Positions 1-5,823 of a DNA stretch of 9,875 nucleotides are shown here, one piece after another. Below the pieces are notes generated by a model that had not been told where the DNA came from, did not search any database, and worked only from the letters and a program-made list of their open reading frames with translations. Made by a program: the position numbers and the translations under genes. Origin of the DNA: Deltaproteobacteria bacterium (GTDB lineage Bacteria > Desulfobacterota_E > Deferrimicrobia > Deferrimicrobiales > Deferrimicrobiaceae). The DNA lies in assembly GCA_023489025.1 (NCBI GenBank), contig JAMDCN010000135.1, positions 1 to 9,875 of the forward strand, read 5' to 3'. Numbering within the stretch: the first letter of the stretch is position 1; each line of letters starts with the position of its first letter.

Positions 1-157
1 CAATTTCGATTATTAGGTAACTGTAGCGGGAATCTACTTCAAGTTGTGTGCCTGTTTTTCCCTTCCCGGAACCGCCATATTGCTGATCAGTCGCCACAGG
101 CGGGTCGGGGCATGTCCCTTTCCTTCCGGCGACACAAAAAACAAGGGGAGGGAAGTC

Positions 158-412
158 ATGGAACTGACCGAGAAAGTGAAGGAGCTCGTCGCTGTGGGAG
201 CGTCGATCACGGCAAATTGCCAACCGTGCCTCCAGTATCACGCGGAGAAGGCCCAAGCGAACGGAGCGGATCCCGGGGAGGTTGCGGCCGCCATCGAGGT
301 CGGGAAGCAGGTCCGCAAAGGGGCGTCGGCCAAGATGGATCAGTTCTCGTCGAGGCTGAAGGAGACCAACCCCGTTACGGCCGGGGTCGCCGGTTCGCCC
401 TGCTGCGGGTGA
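158..412 (+). CDS. AhpD-like / carboxymuconolactone decarboxylase-family small CxxC protein
   Basis: This is an 84-residue protein of the carboxymuconolactone decarboxylase/AhpD-like fold. The diagnostic motif is seen directly: Cys21-x-x-Cys24-x-x-x-His28 (CQPCLQYH), preceded by the usual 'xxxGASITANC' helix. In AhpD-type proteins this Cys pair is redox active and the His belongs to the proton relay. The short length matches the single-domain subgroup rather than full-length AhpD. A CC pair at the C-terminus (residues 82-83) is an extra feature that may bind metal or form a disulfide. The ATG at 158 is chosen because a strong purine-rich Shine-Dalgarno (GGGGAGGGAAG, 145-155) precedes it. An in-frame ATG at 44 would add a tail with no family similarity. 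The gene stands alone, 145 bases before the next gene. Its exact substrate is unknown; peroxide or thiol redox chemistry is inferred from the family. Confidence 0.85.
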   Translation: MELTEKVKELVAVGASITANCQPCLQYHAEKAQANGADPGEVAAAIEVGKQVRKGASAKMDQFSSRLKETNPVTAGVAGSPCCG

Positions 413-451
413 TCCGGCGGGGTTGGAAAAGCGCGCACGGAATAATTCGAC

Positions 452-481
452 TTGACAGGCCATCGACGTAGCGGATAGATT
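452..481 (+). promoter_or_regulatory. Candidate sigma-70 promoter before TIGR04076 gene A
   Basis: A perfect -35 hexamer TTGACA lies at 452-457. It is followed, after an 18-base spacer, by a poor -10-like TAGATT at 476-481 (4 of 6 matches). It sits in the only intergenic space upstream of the 558-2987 gene run, and its -10 touches the putative TetR operator at 479-496, as expected for a repressed promoter. The -10 is weak, so this is tentative. Confidence 0.35.
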
Positions 482-496
482 AAGACCGGTCGGTAT
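479..496. promoter_or_regulatory. Putative TetR-type operator, copy 1 (imperfect palindrome)
   Basis: The site is centred on GACCGGTC (484-491). Its right arm GGTCGGTAT is the exact reverse complement of the left arm of the site at 3036-3053. The palindrome here matches at 6 of 9 arm positions. Fourteen bases (484-497) recur in inverted orientation at 3035-3048. Both copies lie in intergenic gaps in front of gene runs, and a TetR gene lies between them. This fits a shared operator; binding is inferred. Confidence 0.5.
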
Positions 497-557
497 CCTT
501 CGCGATGGCGAATGCACGCGGGGAACCCGATCCAATACCAATGACAGGGAGAAATCC

Positions 558-1004
558 ATGAGCATTCGTGACCATCTGTGGAATGCCGCCAAATGGAAGG
601 TCATGAAAGATCATCTCGGGTACACGGATGAGGAGATGAAAGTGTTTCGGGAAAATCCGAGGAACGAGGATGTCCTGTCGAAAGCCCCGGCTTTGCTCGA
701 CAAGGTGATCGTCCTGGAGGTGGTCGCGTCCCATGGGTGTAACAGCCAACACAAGGTTGGGGAGAAAATCTATTTTGATGGCGCCGGAAACCTTCTGACG
801 AAACGTTGCCCGAGGAAGATTTGCATCTACGCACTCAACGCGGCGACTTCGATGATCTTCGCATCGAACGAACTCTTCTTCGCCGGTGTCGATCCCAATG
901 ACATGCGGTTCAAGCGCGCCGCCTGCTTCGATGTCGGGGTGCAGTGCGGCGGATGGGGCCGAATCGTCCTCGAGCTCAGCGTACAAGACCGGAAGGATGC
1001 CTGA
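558..1004 (+). CDS. TIGR04076-family cysteine-rich protein (paralogue A)
   Basis: This 148-residue protein is assigned to the uncharacterised TIGR04076 family by its pattern C-x3-H-x-VGE, then CPxK/RxC, then a late Cys pair. The residues visible here are Cys61, His65 and VGEK (67-70 region); Cys84 and Cys89 in CPRKIC; Cys123; and Cys130 in 'DVGVQCGGWG'. The same six positions are kept in the paralogue at 5824-6294, which argues for metal or Fe-S binding, or a redox role. No biochemical function is known to me for the family. The N-terminal ~45 residues form an extra charged helical segment. There is no signal peptide or membrane segment. The start is the ATG at 558 with a modest AGGGAG eight bases upstream. 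It heads a run with the DinB, flavoprotein and TetR genes (24-base gap to the next gene). Its GC content is locally low: 27 of 60 bases at 601-660. Confidence 0.8.
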   Translation: MSIRDHLWNAAKWKVMKDHLGYTDEEMKVFRENPRNEDVLSKAPALLDKVIVLEVVASHGCNSQHKVGEKIYFDGAGNLLTKRCPRKICIYALNAATSMIFASNELFFAGVDPNDMRFKRAACFDVGVQCGGWGRIVLELSVQDRKDA

Positions 1005-1028
1005 CAGGAATTAACCCCAGGAGGAAAC

Positions 1029-1565
1029 ATGATCCCTCTTATTCGGTTGGTCTTTCCCGTGCTCGAGACGACGCCGCAGCGCGGACCCTTCGCCGTCTCG
1101 CTGCTGCCGCCCGAACTGTTTCAAAGGAAGCCGGCGCCGAAGGAGTGGTCGGCATACGACTGTTTGCGGCACATCGTGGACACGGAGAGATCGGTGTTCC
1201 CGGCGCGTGTCGGTCATCTGCTGCGCGGGGAGGATTTCCCGGCGTTCCACCCGGACGAAGAGGGGGAAGAACGGGAAGTGAATATCCCCCCGATCGAATC
1301 GGCAAGGGAGTTCGCCCGGCTGCGGGCGGAGAGCCTGGCGTTGTTGTCCAAGGTCGGGGAGGGCGATCTGAACCGCTCGGCGCGACACCAGGAACTGGGA
1401 ATGGTGACCCTCGGAGAGATGCTTCACGAGTGGGCGGGGCACGACCTGATGCACACGGTCCAGGGCGAGAGGGCGGTCCTGCAGCCGTTCATCGACGGTT
1501 GCGGCCCATGGAAACGGTATTTTTCGGACCACGCCGTCCCGCCTTCACCGCAGGAAGGTCGTTGA
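1029..1565 (+). CDS. DinB-fold (DinB_2 / YfiT-type) putative metal-dependent enzyme
   Basis: This 178-residue four-helix-bundle protein belongs to the DinB superfamily. The usual three-histidine metal site is visible: His48 in 'CLRHIVDTE', and His138 and His142 in 'HEWAGHDLMHTVQ'. The spacing HDxxHxxQ is typical of the family. The Trp/Glu-rich 'KEWSAYDCLRHI' segment at 38-49 is the standard first helix motif. Characterised relatives include thiol transferases (bacillithiol, mycothiol) and enzymes of unknown role, so a metal-dependent thiol or small-molecule transferase is possible but not shown. The start at ATG 1029 follows a strong AGGAGG (1019-1024). It is 24 bases after the TIGR04076 gene and 4 bases before the flavoprotein gene, so it is probably co-transcribed with both. 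The protein is probably cytoplasmic, with no membrane segment. Confidence 0.85.
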   Translation: MIPLIRLVFPVLETTPQRGPFAVSLLPPELFQRKPAPKEWSAYDCLRHIVDTERSVFPARVGHLLRGEDFPAFHPDEEGEEREVNIPPIESAREFARLRAESLALLSKVGEGDLNRSARHQELGMVTLGEMLHEWAGHDLMHTVQGERAVLQPFIDGCGPWKRYFSDHAVPPSPQEGR

Positions 1566-1569
1566 CGGG

Positions 1570-2391
1570 ATGAAGAATCTTCTCGGGATCATCGGCTCCC
1601 CCCGGAAGATGGGGAACTGCGAGTTGATGGTGAAGGAGATCGCCGCCGCGGTACCGGGATCGCCGAAACTCACGATGGTGCGCCTCGTCGAGAAGGACAT
1701 CCGTCCCTGCAAGGCATGCTACCGGTGCCTGACCGGGGATTGTCCCCACCAGGACGATTTTCCGGGAGTGCTCCGCGCGATCATGGAAGCGGACGCCGTG
1801 ATCGTCGCCGCGCCGGCGTACCTCCGGGGCACCCATTCCTCCCTCCAGCGGTTTCTGGACCGCTGCCTCCAGGCGTACCGGCACGTGGACGCCCTGTACG
1901 GGAAACCGGCCGTCGCCGTCGCCACGGCGGGGGTCGAAGACGGCGAAGGGTCCGCGCTGCTGGGGGTCGAAAACTTCATCCGCCAGCTCGGGTTGTCCCT
2001 GAAAGGGAGGGCCGTCGTGCGCGCCACCTTCCCCGGGGACGCGATCGTATTCGAGGAAGGCAGGAGCGCCGCGGGCCGGCTGGCCGCCGCACTGGTTTCT
2101 CCGGACGACTACGTTCCCGACGGGCCCTCGTGCCCCGAATGCAAGGGGACGTATTTCGAATTCCGCGGAGCGAACGCCGTATATTGCCTCTCCTGCGGAG
2201 GAACCGGGACCTTGTCCATGGACGGCGGGAACATCCGTCCGTCGATCGGCCCCCCCGCCCATTCCTGGCGGAAGAAGGAAGACATGACGTCGCACGGGAA
2301 GTGGTTGATCGGCCAACGGGACGAGTTCCTTCGGCAAAGGGAACGGTTGAAAGAGGCGGTCAAGCCGTACCTCGGGGGGGAGTTCGTCTGA
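1570..2391 (+). CDS. Flavodoxin-fold NAD(P)H-dependent FMN reductase / iron-sulfur flavoprotein-like, with C-terminal zinc ribbon
   Basis: This is a 273-residue redox protein. The N-terminal flavodoxin fold (about 1-180) carries the phosphate-binding loop GSPRKMGN (9-16) and the flavin-contacting APAY loop (81-84). Cys47, Cys50, Cys53 and Cys58 ('CKACYRCLTGDC') match the compact cysteine cluster of iron-sulfur flavoproteins (Isf-like), which usually binds a 4Fe-4S cluster. After the flavin domain there is a CxxC-x14-CxxC element (Cys188/191 and Cys206/209) that looks like a zinc ribbon or rubredoxin-like knuckle. It is followed by a charged helical tail (about 235-270). The tail makes the protein longer than a usual ~190-residue flavodoxin reductase. 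A role in electron transfer or quinone/enone reduction is inferred. It overlaps the downstream TetR gene by one base (TGATG), which implies translational coupling. Confidence 0.82.
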   Translation: MKNLLGIIGSPRKMGNCELMVKEIAAAVPGSPKLTMVRLVEKDIRPCKACYRCLTGDCPHQDDFPGVLRAIMEADAVIVAAPAYLRGTHSSLQRFLDRCLQAYRHVDALYGKPAVAVATAGVEDGEGSALLGVENFIRQLGLSLKGRAVVRATFPGDAIVFEEGRSAAGRLAAALVSPDDYVPDGPSCPECKGTYFEFRGANAVYCLSCGGTGTLSMDGGNIRPSIGPPAHSWRKKEDMTSHGKWLIGQRDEFLRQRERLKEAVKPYLGGEFV

Positions 2392-2987
2392 TGCGGAAGG
2401 ACGGCAGGGAAACCCGCCGGAACGTCATCGAGAAGTCGCTGCAGATCTTCTCGGTGAAGGGGTACTACAACACCTCCATCAGCGACATCATGGCCGCGAC
2501 CAGGTTGACGAAGGGAGGGCTCTACGCCCACTTCGACAGCAAGGAGGCGCTCTGGTACGCCGCGTACGAAAGGGCGGTCGAGATCTGGAGGGGAATCGTC
2601 TTCAAGGGGGTGCGGAAGGTCTCCGACCCGCTGGACAGGATCGCCAAGACGATCGAGAACGACCTCCGCGACTACTGCTGCGGAGAGGTGTTCGAGGGCG
2701 GCTGCTTCTTCTTCAACATGCTCGTCGAACTCTCCGGCCAATCCTCCGTGATGAGCGGCCGGATCATGGAGGGGTTCATGCAGTTTTCCGACCTTCTGGC
2801 CTCCTGGCTGGAAGAGGCGAAAACCGAAGGCAAGCTCAAGCCCGGCGTCCGGATCAAGGAGGTCGCCGACTTCATCGTGACCTCCATCAACGGTGCCGCC
2901 GCGTTGTACTCGGCGACCCGGAACAATCGGTTTCCCCGGGCGATCGAGCGCCAGCTTGGCGCCTACATCCGGATGCTGAGGGCTTGA
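2391..2987 (+). CDS. TetR/AcrR-family transcriptional regulator
   Basis: This 198-residue repressor has a clear TetR N-terminal domain. Helix 1 spans about 7-25, and the helix-turn-helix spans about 28-48 ('TSISDIMAATRLTKGGLYAHF', with the family's KGGLYxHF signature). The ligand-binding domain carries 'GGCFFFNMLVEL' (103-114), a segment typical of a TetR C-terminal subgroup. The start is the ATG at 2391, which overlaps the stop of the flavoprotein gene by one base, so the regulator is probably the last gene of its operon. The putative operators at 479-496 and 3036-3053 flank this operon and precede the next gene run. This suggests it represses both its own operon and the acyl-CoA genes. Many TetR proteins near acyl-CoA genes sense acyl-CoAs, but the ligand here is unknown. 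Confidence 0.93.
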   Translation: MRKDGRETRRNVIEKSLQIFSVKGYYNTSISDIMAATRLTKGGLYAHFDSKEALWYAAYERAVEIWRGIVFKGVRKVSDPLDRIAKTIENDLRDYCCGEVFEGGCFFFNMLVELSGQSSVMSGRIMEGFMQFSDLLASWLEEAKTEGKLKPGVRIKEVADFIVTSINGAAALYSATRNNRFPRAIERQLGAYIRMLRA

Positions 2988-3035
2988 AGGAAGGCAGCCG
3001 CGGCGCATCGCGGACGCTTCACCGTATCCGTAAAG

Positions 3036-3053
3036 ATACCGACCGGTCGCCAA
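3036..3053. promoter_or_regulatory. Putative TetR-type operator, copy 2 (imperfect palindrome)
   Basis: The left arm ATACCGACC (3036-3044) plus GGTC gives a GACCGGTC core at 3041-3048. The right arm is imperfect (6 of 9 positions match). The 14-base block at 3035-3048 is the exact reverse complement of 484-497. The site lies in the 113-base gap between the TetR gene and the next gene run, about 50 bases before the start at 3101. No strong promoter hexamers were recognised next to it. Confidence 0.5.
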
Positions 3054-3100
3054 CATTCGGTTTCCACGGCGGTTCGGAACACATGGGGAGGTGAAGAAGG

Positions 3101-3874
3101 ATGAAAGAGCATATCCGCCGCTTCGTGGAGGGGCTTGAGATCGACGACGTGGGGTTCGCCGCCGCGTCGGACTACCGCAGTCCCCTGTCGCCTCCCCTGG
3201 AATCGGTCTTTCCCGGGGCAAGGTCGATCGTCGTGCTCGCCTACAAGGAACTCGACAGCTGCGACAGCCCGGATCTCCACATCGCGATGAACGGGCGCAT
3301 GGACCTGATGGAGTTCTCGCGGTCGTGCAACTACAAGGTGGCCCGCCACCTGGAGAGGAATTTCGGGGCCCGGGTCATGACCGTTCCCGCATCGTACCCC
3401 ATGGCCCAGACCGAGGAAACCAAGGGGACGGTCGGACAGGTATCGCTCCGCCATGCGGCGGTCGCGGCCGGGCTGGGAGCGTTCGGCAGCAACAATCTCG
3501 TGGTCCACCCCCGTTTCGGATGCAGGACCGTCTTCACCGCGCTCCTCACGGATCTCGGGATCCCTTCGGATCCCCCCGTCGCGGAAAATCCGTGCACGGC
3601 ATGCGGGCTGTGCGTGCAGGGATGCCCCGGCAAGGCGCTGGAGGAACCGGGCAGGACCGACGTGATGAAATGCGTCAAGCACAACATGCCGTACGGGTTG
3701 AGCGGTGCGATCAGGTTCTGGACCCGGTACGGAGAGGCTCCCGCGCCGGAACGGAAAGCGATGCTCCGGGACCCGGATTACTGGCGGCTCTACCAGGCCG
3801 GGTTCATCGGTCCCCAGTACTTCTGCTTTACCTGCATGAACGCGTGCCCCGTGGGGCGCAAAGCGACGGCGTGA
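3101..3874 (+). CDS. QueG-like 4Fe-4S dicluster protein (epoxyqueuosine reductase-related, probably not QueG itself)
   Basis: This 257-residue protein has the architecture of the epoxyqueuosine reductase/QueG-related family. An N-terminal alpha/beta region (about 1-150) with 'AAGLGAFGSNNLVVHPRFG' (122-140) aligns with the AGLGWxGKN segment of QueG. It is followed by a bacterial ferredoxin-type dicluster region: Cys165, 168, 171 and 175 (CTACGLCVQGCP), with Cys191, 242, 245 and 249 (last three in CFTCMNACP) as probable second-cluster ligands. In place of QueG's VDTxPxxE segment with its catalytic Asp, it has 'TKGTVGQVSLRH' (107-118), and it is shorter than QueG. A different reductive or electron-transfer role is therefore more likely. 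The start at ATG 3101 has a good SD (GGGGAGGTGA, 3085-3094). It heads the run with the crotonase gene, which begins 11 bases downstream. The partner could be the flavoprotein at 1570-2391; this is inference. Confidence 0.8.
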   Translation: MKEHIRRFVEGLEIDDVGFAAASDYRSPLSPPLESVFPGARSIVVLAYKELDSCDSPDLHIAMNGRMDLMEFSRSCNYKVARHLERNFGARVMTVPASYPMAQTEETKGTVGQVSLRHAAVAAGLGAFGSNNLVVHPRFGCRTVFTALLTDLGIPSDPPVAENPCTACGLCVQGCPGKALEEPGRTDVMKCVKHNMPYGLSGAIRFWTRYGEAPAPERKAMLRDPDYWRLYQAGFIGPQYFCFTCMNACPVGRKATA

Positions 3875-3885
3875 GGGGGAGAACG

Positions 3886-4656
3886 ATGGCCAAGGTCGTC
3901 TACGAAAAGCGGGACCGGATCGGGTACATCACCCTGAACAGGCCGGAGGCGCTGAACGCCCTGGACGATGAATTGAACGATGCATTATGGGACGTCTGGG
4001 CCGATTTCAACCTGGATGATTCGGTCGATATCGCCATCGTAACCGGCGCAGGGAAAGCGTTCTGCTCGGGGGCCGATCTGAAAACGTTCCTCCCGAAGTG
4101 GGAGCACGCCACGATGCTCGACGCGCGGAAGAACGTGCCGAAAGGGATCGGGGGCGGAATCACCCGGGGGCAGCACCGGATCACGAAGCCGATCATCGCG
4201 GCCGTCAACGGTTTCGCGATCGGGGGCGGCTTCGAGCTGGCGCTCGCGTGCGATATCCGAATCGCCTCGGAAAAGGCGAAGTTCGGCGTGTTCGAAGTGA
4301 GGCAGGGGTTGCACCAGGGCGACGGTGGGATCGTCCGGCTCGTCGCCATCGCAGGGGTCGGTACCGCCCTCGATCTGACCCTGACGGGGCGGGAGGTTCC
4401 CGCGGAGGAGGCATACCGGCTGGGGTTGGTGAACCGTGTCGTGCCGCACGAGGAGCTGTTGCCGACGGCCGAGGGCTGGGCGCGGATGATCCTCGCCAAC
4501 GGCCAGCAGGCGATCCGGTCCGCCAAGGAGACGATCCTCGAGGTCATCGGCCGCCCGCTGGACGACGCGCTGAGGCTGGAAACCGTCAACGGATATTCGA
4601 GCGTCGGGGATTTCCGCGAGGTCTCGGAGAGGCTGCAGAAGTTCTTCGGAAAATAA
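3886..4656 (+). CDS. Enoyl-CoA hydratase/isomerase (crotonase) family protein
   Basis: This is a 256-residue, full-length crotonase. The visible family signatures are 'LNRPEALNAL' (17-26), the CoA/oxyanion loops 'AFCSGADL' (58-65) and 'GFAIGGGFELALACD' (109-123), and 'LTGREVPAEEAYRLGLVNRVVP' (166-187). At the two classical catalytic positions it has Glu137 (Glu144 of rat mitochondrial hydratase) and Asp163 where Glu164 is usual. The glycine loop reads 'QGLHQGDGGIVRL' rather than the common GxxPGxGG. These differences suggest isomerase, dienoyl-CoA or other non-hydratase chemistry on an acyl-CoA, but the substrate cannot be named. The start at ATG 3886 has a purine-rich SD in the 11-base gap after the Fe-S gene. 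It is followed after 19 bases by a thioesterase gene, consistent with an acyl-CoA pathway. Confidence 0.92.
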   Translation: MAKVVYEKRDRIGYITLNRPEALNALDDELNDALWDVWADFNLDDSVDIAIVTGAGKAFCSGADLKTFLPKWEHATMLDARKNVPKGIGGGITRGQHRITKPIIAAVNGFAIGGGFELALACDIRIASEKAKFGVFEVRQGLHQGDGGIVRLVAIAGVGTALDLTLTGREVPAEEAYRLGLVNRVVPHEELLPTAEGWARMILANGQQAIRSAKETILEVIGRPLDDALRLETVNGYSSVGDFREVSERLQKFFGK

Positions 4657-4675
4657 CACTCCTGGAGGTGCACGC

Positions 4676-5119
4676 ATGTTGGATCTTCCGATCACGTATC
4701 GCGGCGTCGTCTACCCCTGGCAGTGCGACCACATGGGACATATGAACGTGATGTGGTACGTCGGGAAGTTCGACGAGGCCACCTGGCAGTTGCTCTCGAT
4801 GCTCGGTCTCCCCCCGTCGTTCCTCCGGGAGCGGAACCGCGGGATGGGCGCCGTGCAGGAAAACATCACCTACAAGCGGGAACTCCGTCCGGGAGACGTG
4901 GTCTCGATCCGGTCCGGCGTTGTGGAGATCCGGGAGAAGGTGCTCCGCTTCATCCACGAGATGTACAACGACGAGACGGGGGACGTATCGGCCGCCGTGG
5001 AGATGACCGCCGTGCATATGGATACGATAGCGCGAAAATCGTGCCCGTTTCCCGGAGAGGTGTTCGAGCGTGCCCGCGCGCTGATCGTGCCCCGAAAGGA
5101 GGATATATGCCGCACGTAG
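4676..5119 (+). CDS. Acyl-CoA thioesterase, 4HBT (4-hydroxybenzoyl-CoA thioesterase-like) hotdog fold
   Basis: This is a 147-residue hotdog-fold protein. The 4HBT signature is clear near the N-terminus: 'CDHMGHMNVMWYVGKFDEA' (17-35), where Asp18 is the expected catalytic acid of the YbgC/4HBT type and His22-Met-Asn24 follows. The central helix and the strands with 'YKRELRPGDVVSIRSGVVEI' (66-85) are typical of the family. Its length is typical (130-150 residues). It would hydrolyse an acyl- or aroyl-CoA to the free acid; the substrate is not predictable. The ATG at 4676 follows SD TGGAGGTG (4663-4670). Its last 13 bases overlap the start of the truncated crotonase remnant, whose strong SD lies inside this gene. 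It sits directly after the crotonase gene. Confidence 0.9.
   Translation: MLDLPITYRGVVYPWQCDHMGHMNVMWYVGKFDEATWQLLSMLGLPPSFLRERNRGMGAVQENITYKRELRPGDVVSIRSGVVEIREKVLRFIHEMYNDETGDVSAAVEMTAVHMDTIARKSCPFPGEVFERARALIVPRKEDICRT
5095..5102 (+). promoter_or_regulatory. Strong Shine-Dalgarno for the truncated crotonase ORF
   Basis: AAAGGAGG, four bases before ATG 5107, lies inside the 3' end of the thioesterase gene. This near-perfect anti-16S match fixes the start of the remnant ORF. It also shows that the ORF's translation signal is intact although its product is truncated. Confidence 0.7.
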
Positions 5120-5316
5120 GCGTACGCGTCGAGGGAGGAGTGGCGGCGGTCGTTCTTTCCCGTGGAAAGGTCAACGCGCTCGATGAGGCGACGATCGACG
5201 AACTGAACGACCGCTTTCGCGAGATTGAGGAGGATGAGGCGGTACGGGCGGTCACGGTCAACGGGGAGAACATGCTTTCCTATTCCGGATATTTTCTGAG
5301 GAAAAAGGGGAAGTAG
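5107..5316 (+). pseudogene. Truncated enoyl-CoA hydratase/isomerase (N-terminal remnant)
   Basis: This 69-residue ORF begins like a crotonase: 'VRVEGGVAAVVLSRGKVNAL' (6-25), then 'DEATIDELNDRFREIEEDEAVRAVTVNGE' in shorter pieces to about residue 54. That corresponds to the first two strands and first helix of the ~255-residue family. It then ends in 'LSYSGYFLRKKGK' and a TAG, with no oxyanion loops and no catalytic Glu. The tail weakly resembles the family's 'FFSFGFDIPxF' segment, so the break lies near residue 60. No C-terminal crotonase sequence was recognised in any forward frame between 5317 and 5377. It keeps a strong SD and overlaps the thioesterase gene by 13 bases, so it is probably still translated. 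The most likely explanation is a deletion relic; a retained small protein is possible. The DNA after 5280 is visibly more A-rich than its surroundings. Confidence 0.7.
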
Positions 5317-5377
5317 TGCGCGAAAAACGAAGACGATGGACCAAAAAGCCTCGGAAGGGAGGTGAGCCGGACGGCTT

Positions 5378-5794
5378 ATGAAAACTCCAGCGGCATCGAT
5401 CGAAGAGATGAACGGCGTCTTGGCCGACACTCCGTTTCTCAATCCATATGGATTCACCGTGAAAGCATGCGCTCCGGGAGAATGCACGGTCCTGGTCCCG
5501 TTCATGCGTTCTCTCGAGCGGCCGGGGGGCCGCGTCAGCGGCATGATCCTTATGGGGGCCGCGGACGTGGCGATGTGGCTGGCGATCATGACGCTGCGGG
5601 GGACCGCCGAGCGTTGGGTGACGTCGGACATGAAGACGGCATTTCTGCGCGGCGCGCGGGAGGAAGACATCTTGTGTACGGCTCGCGTCCTGAAGCCCGG
5701 GAAACGCAGCATGTACGGTACCGCCGAATGTCACGGCGCCGCATCCGGCATGGTGGCCCACCACGTCCTCACGTACGCAAAGGTTGAGGCATAA
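5378..5794 (+). CDS. PaaI-family hotdog thioesterase
   Basis: This 138-residue protein of the PaaI/DUF4442-like thioesterase group has the family's order of elements. 'ERPGGRVSGMILMGAADVAMWLAI' (47-70) spans the catalytic-loop/central-helix region, with Asp63 at the position of the conserved helix acid. 'VTSDMKTAFLRGAREEDI' (81-98) and 'AHHVLTYA' (127-134) follow. The classical HGG motif is replaced by 'VSGM', so activity or specificity may differ from PaaI. It is the second hotdog protein of the run and belongs to a different subfamily from the one at 4676. The ATG at 5378 has SD GGGAGGTG at 5358-5365, with a rather long 12-13 base spacing. No better in-frame start was found. The substrate is inferred to be an acyl- or aryl-CoA; none can be named. 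Confidence 0.85.
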   Translation: MKTPAASIEEMNGVLADTPFLNPYGFTVKACAPGECTVLVPFMRSLERPGGRVSGMILMGAADVAMWLAIMTLRGTAERWVTSDMKTAFLRGAREEDILCTARVLKPGKRSMYGTAECHGAASGMVAHHVLTYAKVEA

Positions 5795-5823
5795 CGATAT
5801 TTCCATGTTTCAAGGGGGTGAAG

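Noticed and set aside
44..157. In-frame upstream extension of the AhpD-like gene from ATG 44
   Set aside because: The added 38 residues have no family similarity and no ribosome binding site, whereas ATG 158 has a strong one at the normal family start.
2998..3013. CCGCG / CGCGG stem-loop after the TetR gene as a terminator
   Set aside because: The stem is only five base pairs and is not followed by a T-run, so it is not a credible intrinsic terminator.
2109..3221. Long minus-strand open frame opposite the flavoprotein, TetR and QueG-like genes
   Set aside because: It has no recognisable domain and is rich in Arg/Pro/Gly; it is the antisense shadow of clearly coding high-GC genes and crosses an intergenic gap.
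5818..5823. GTG 5818 as start of TIGR04076 gene B
   Set aside because: This GTG is part of the purine-rich Shine-Dalgarno that properly serves ATG 5824, and no other SD precedes it.
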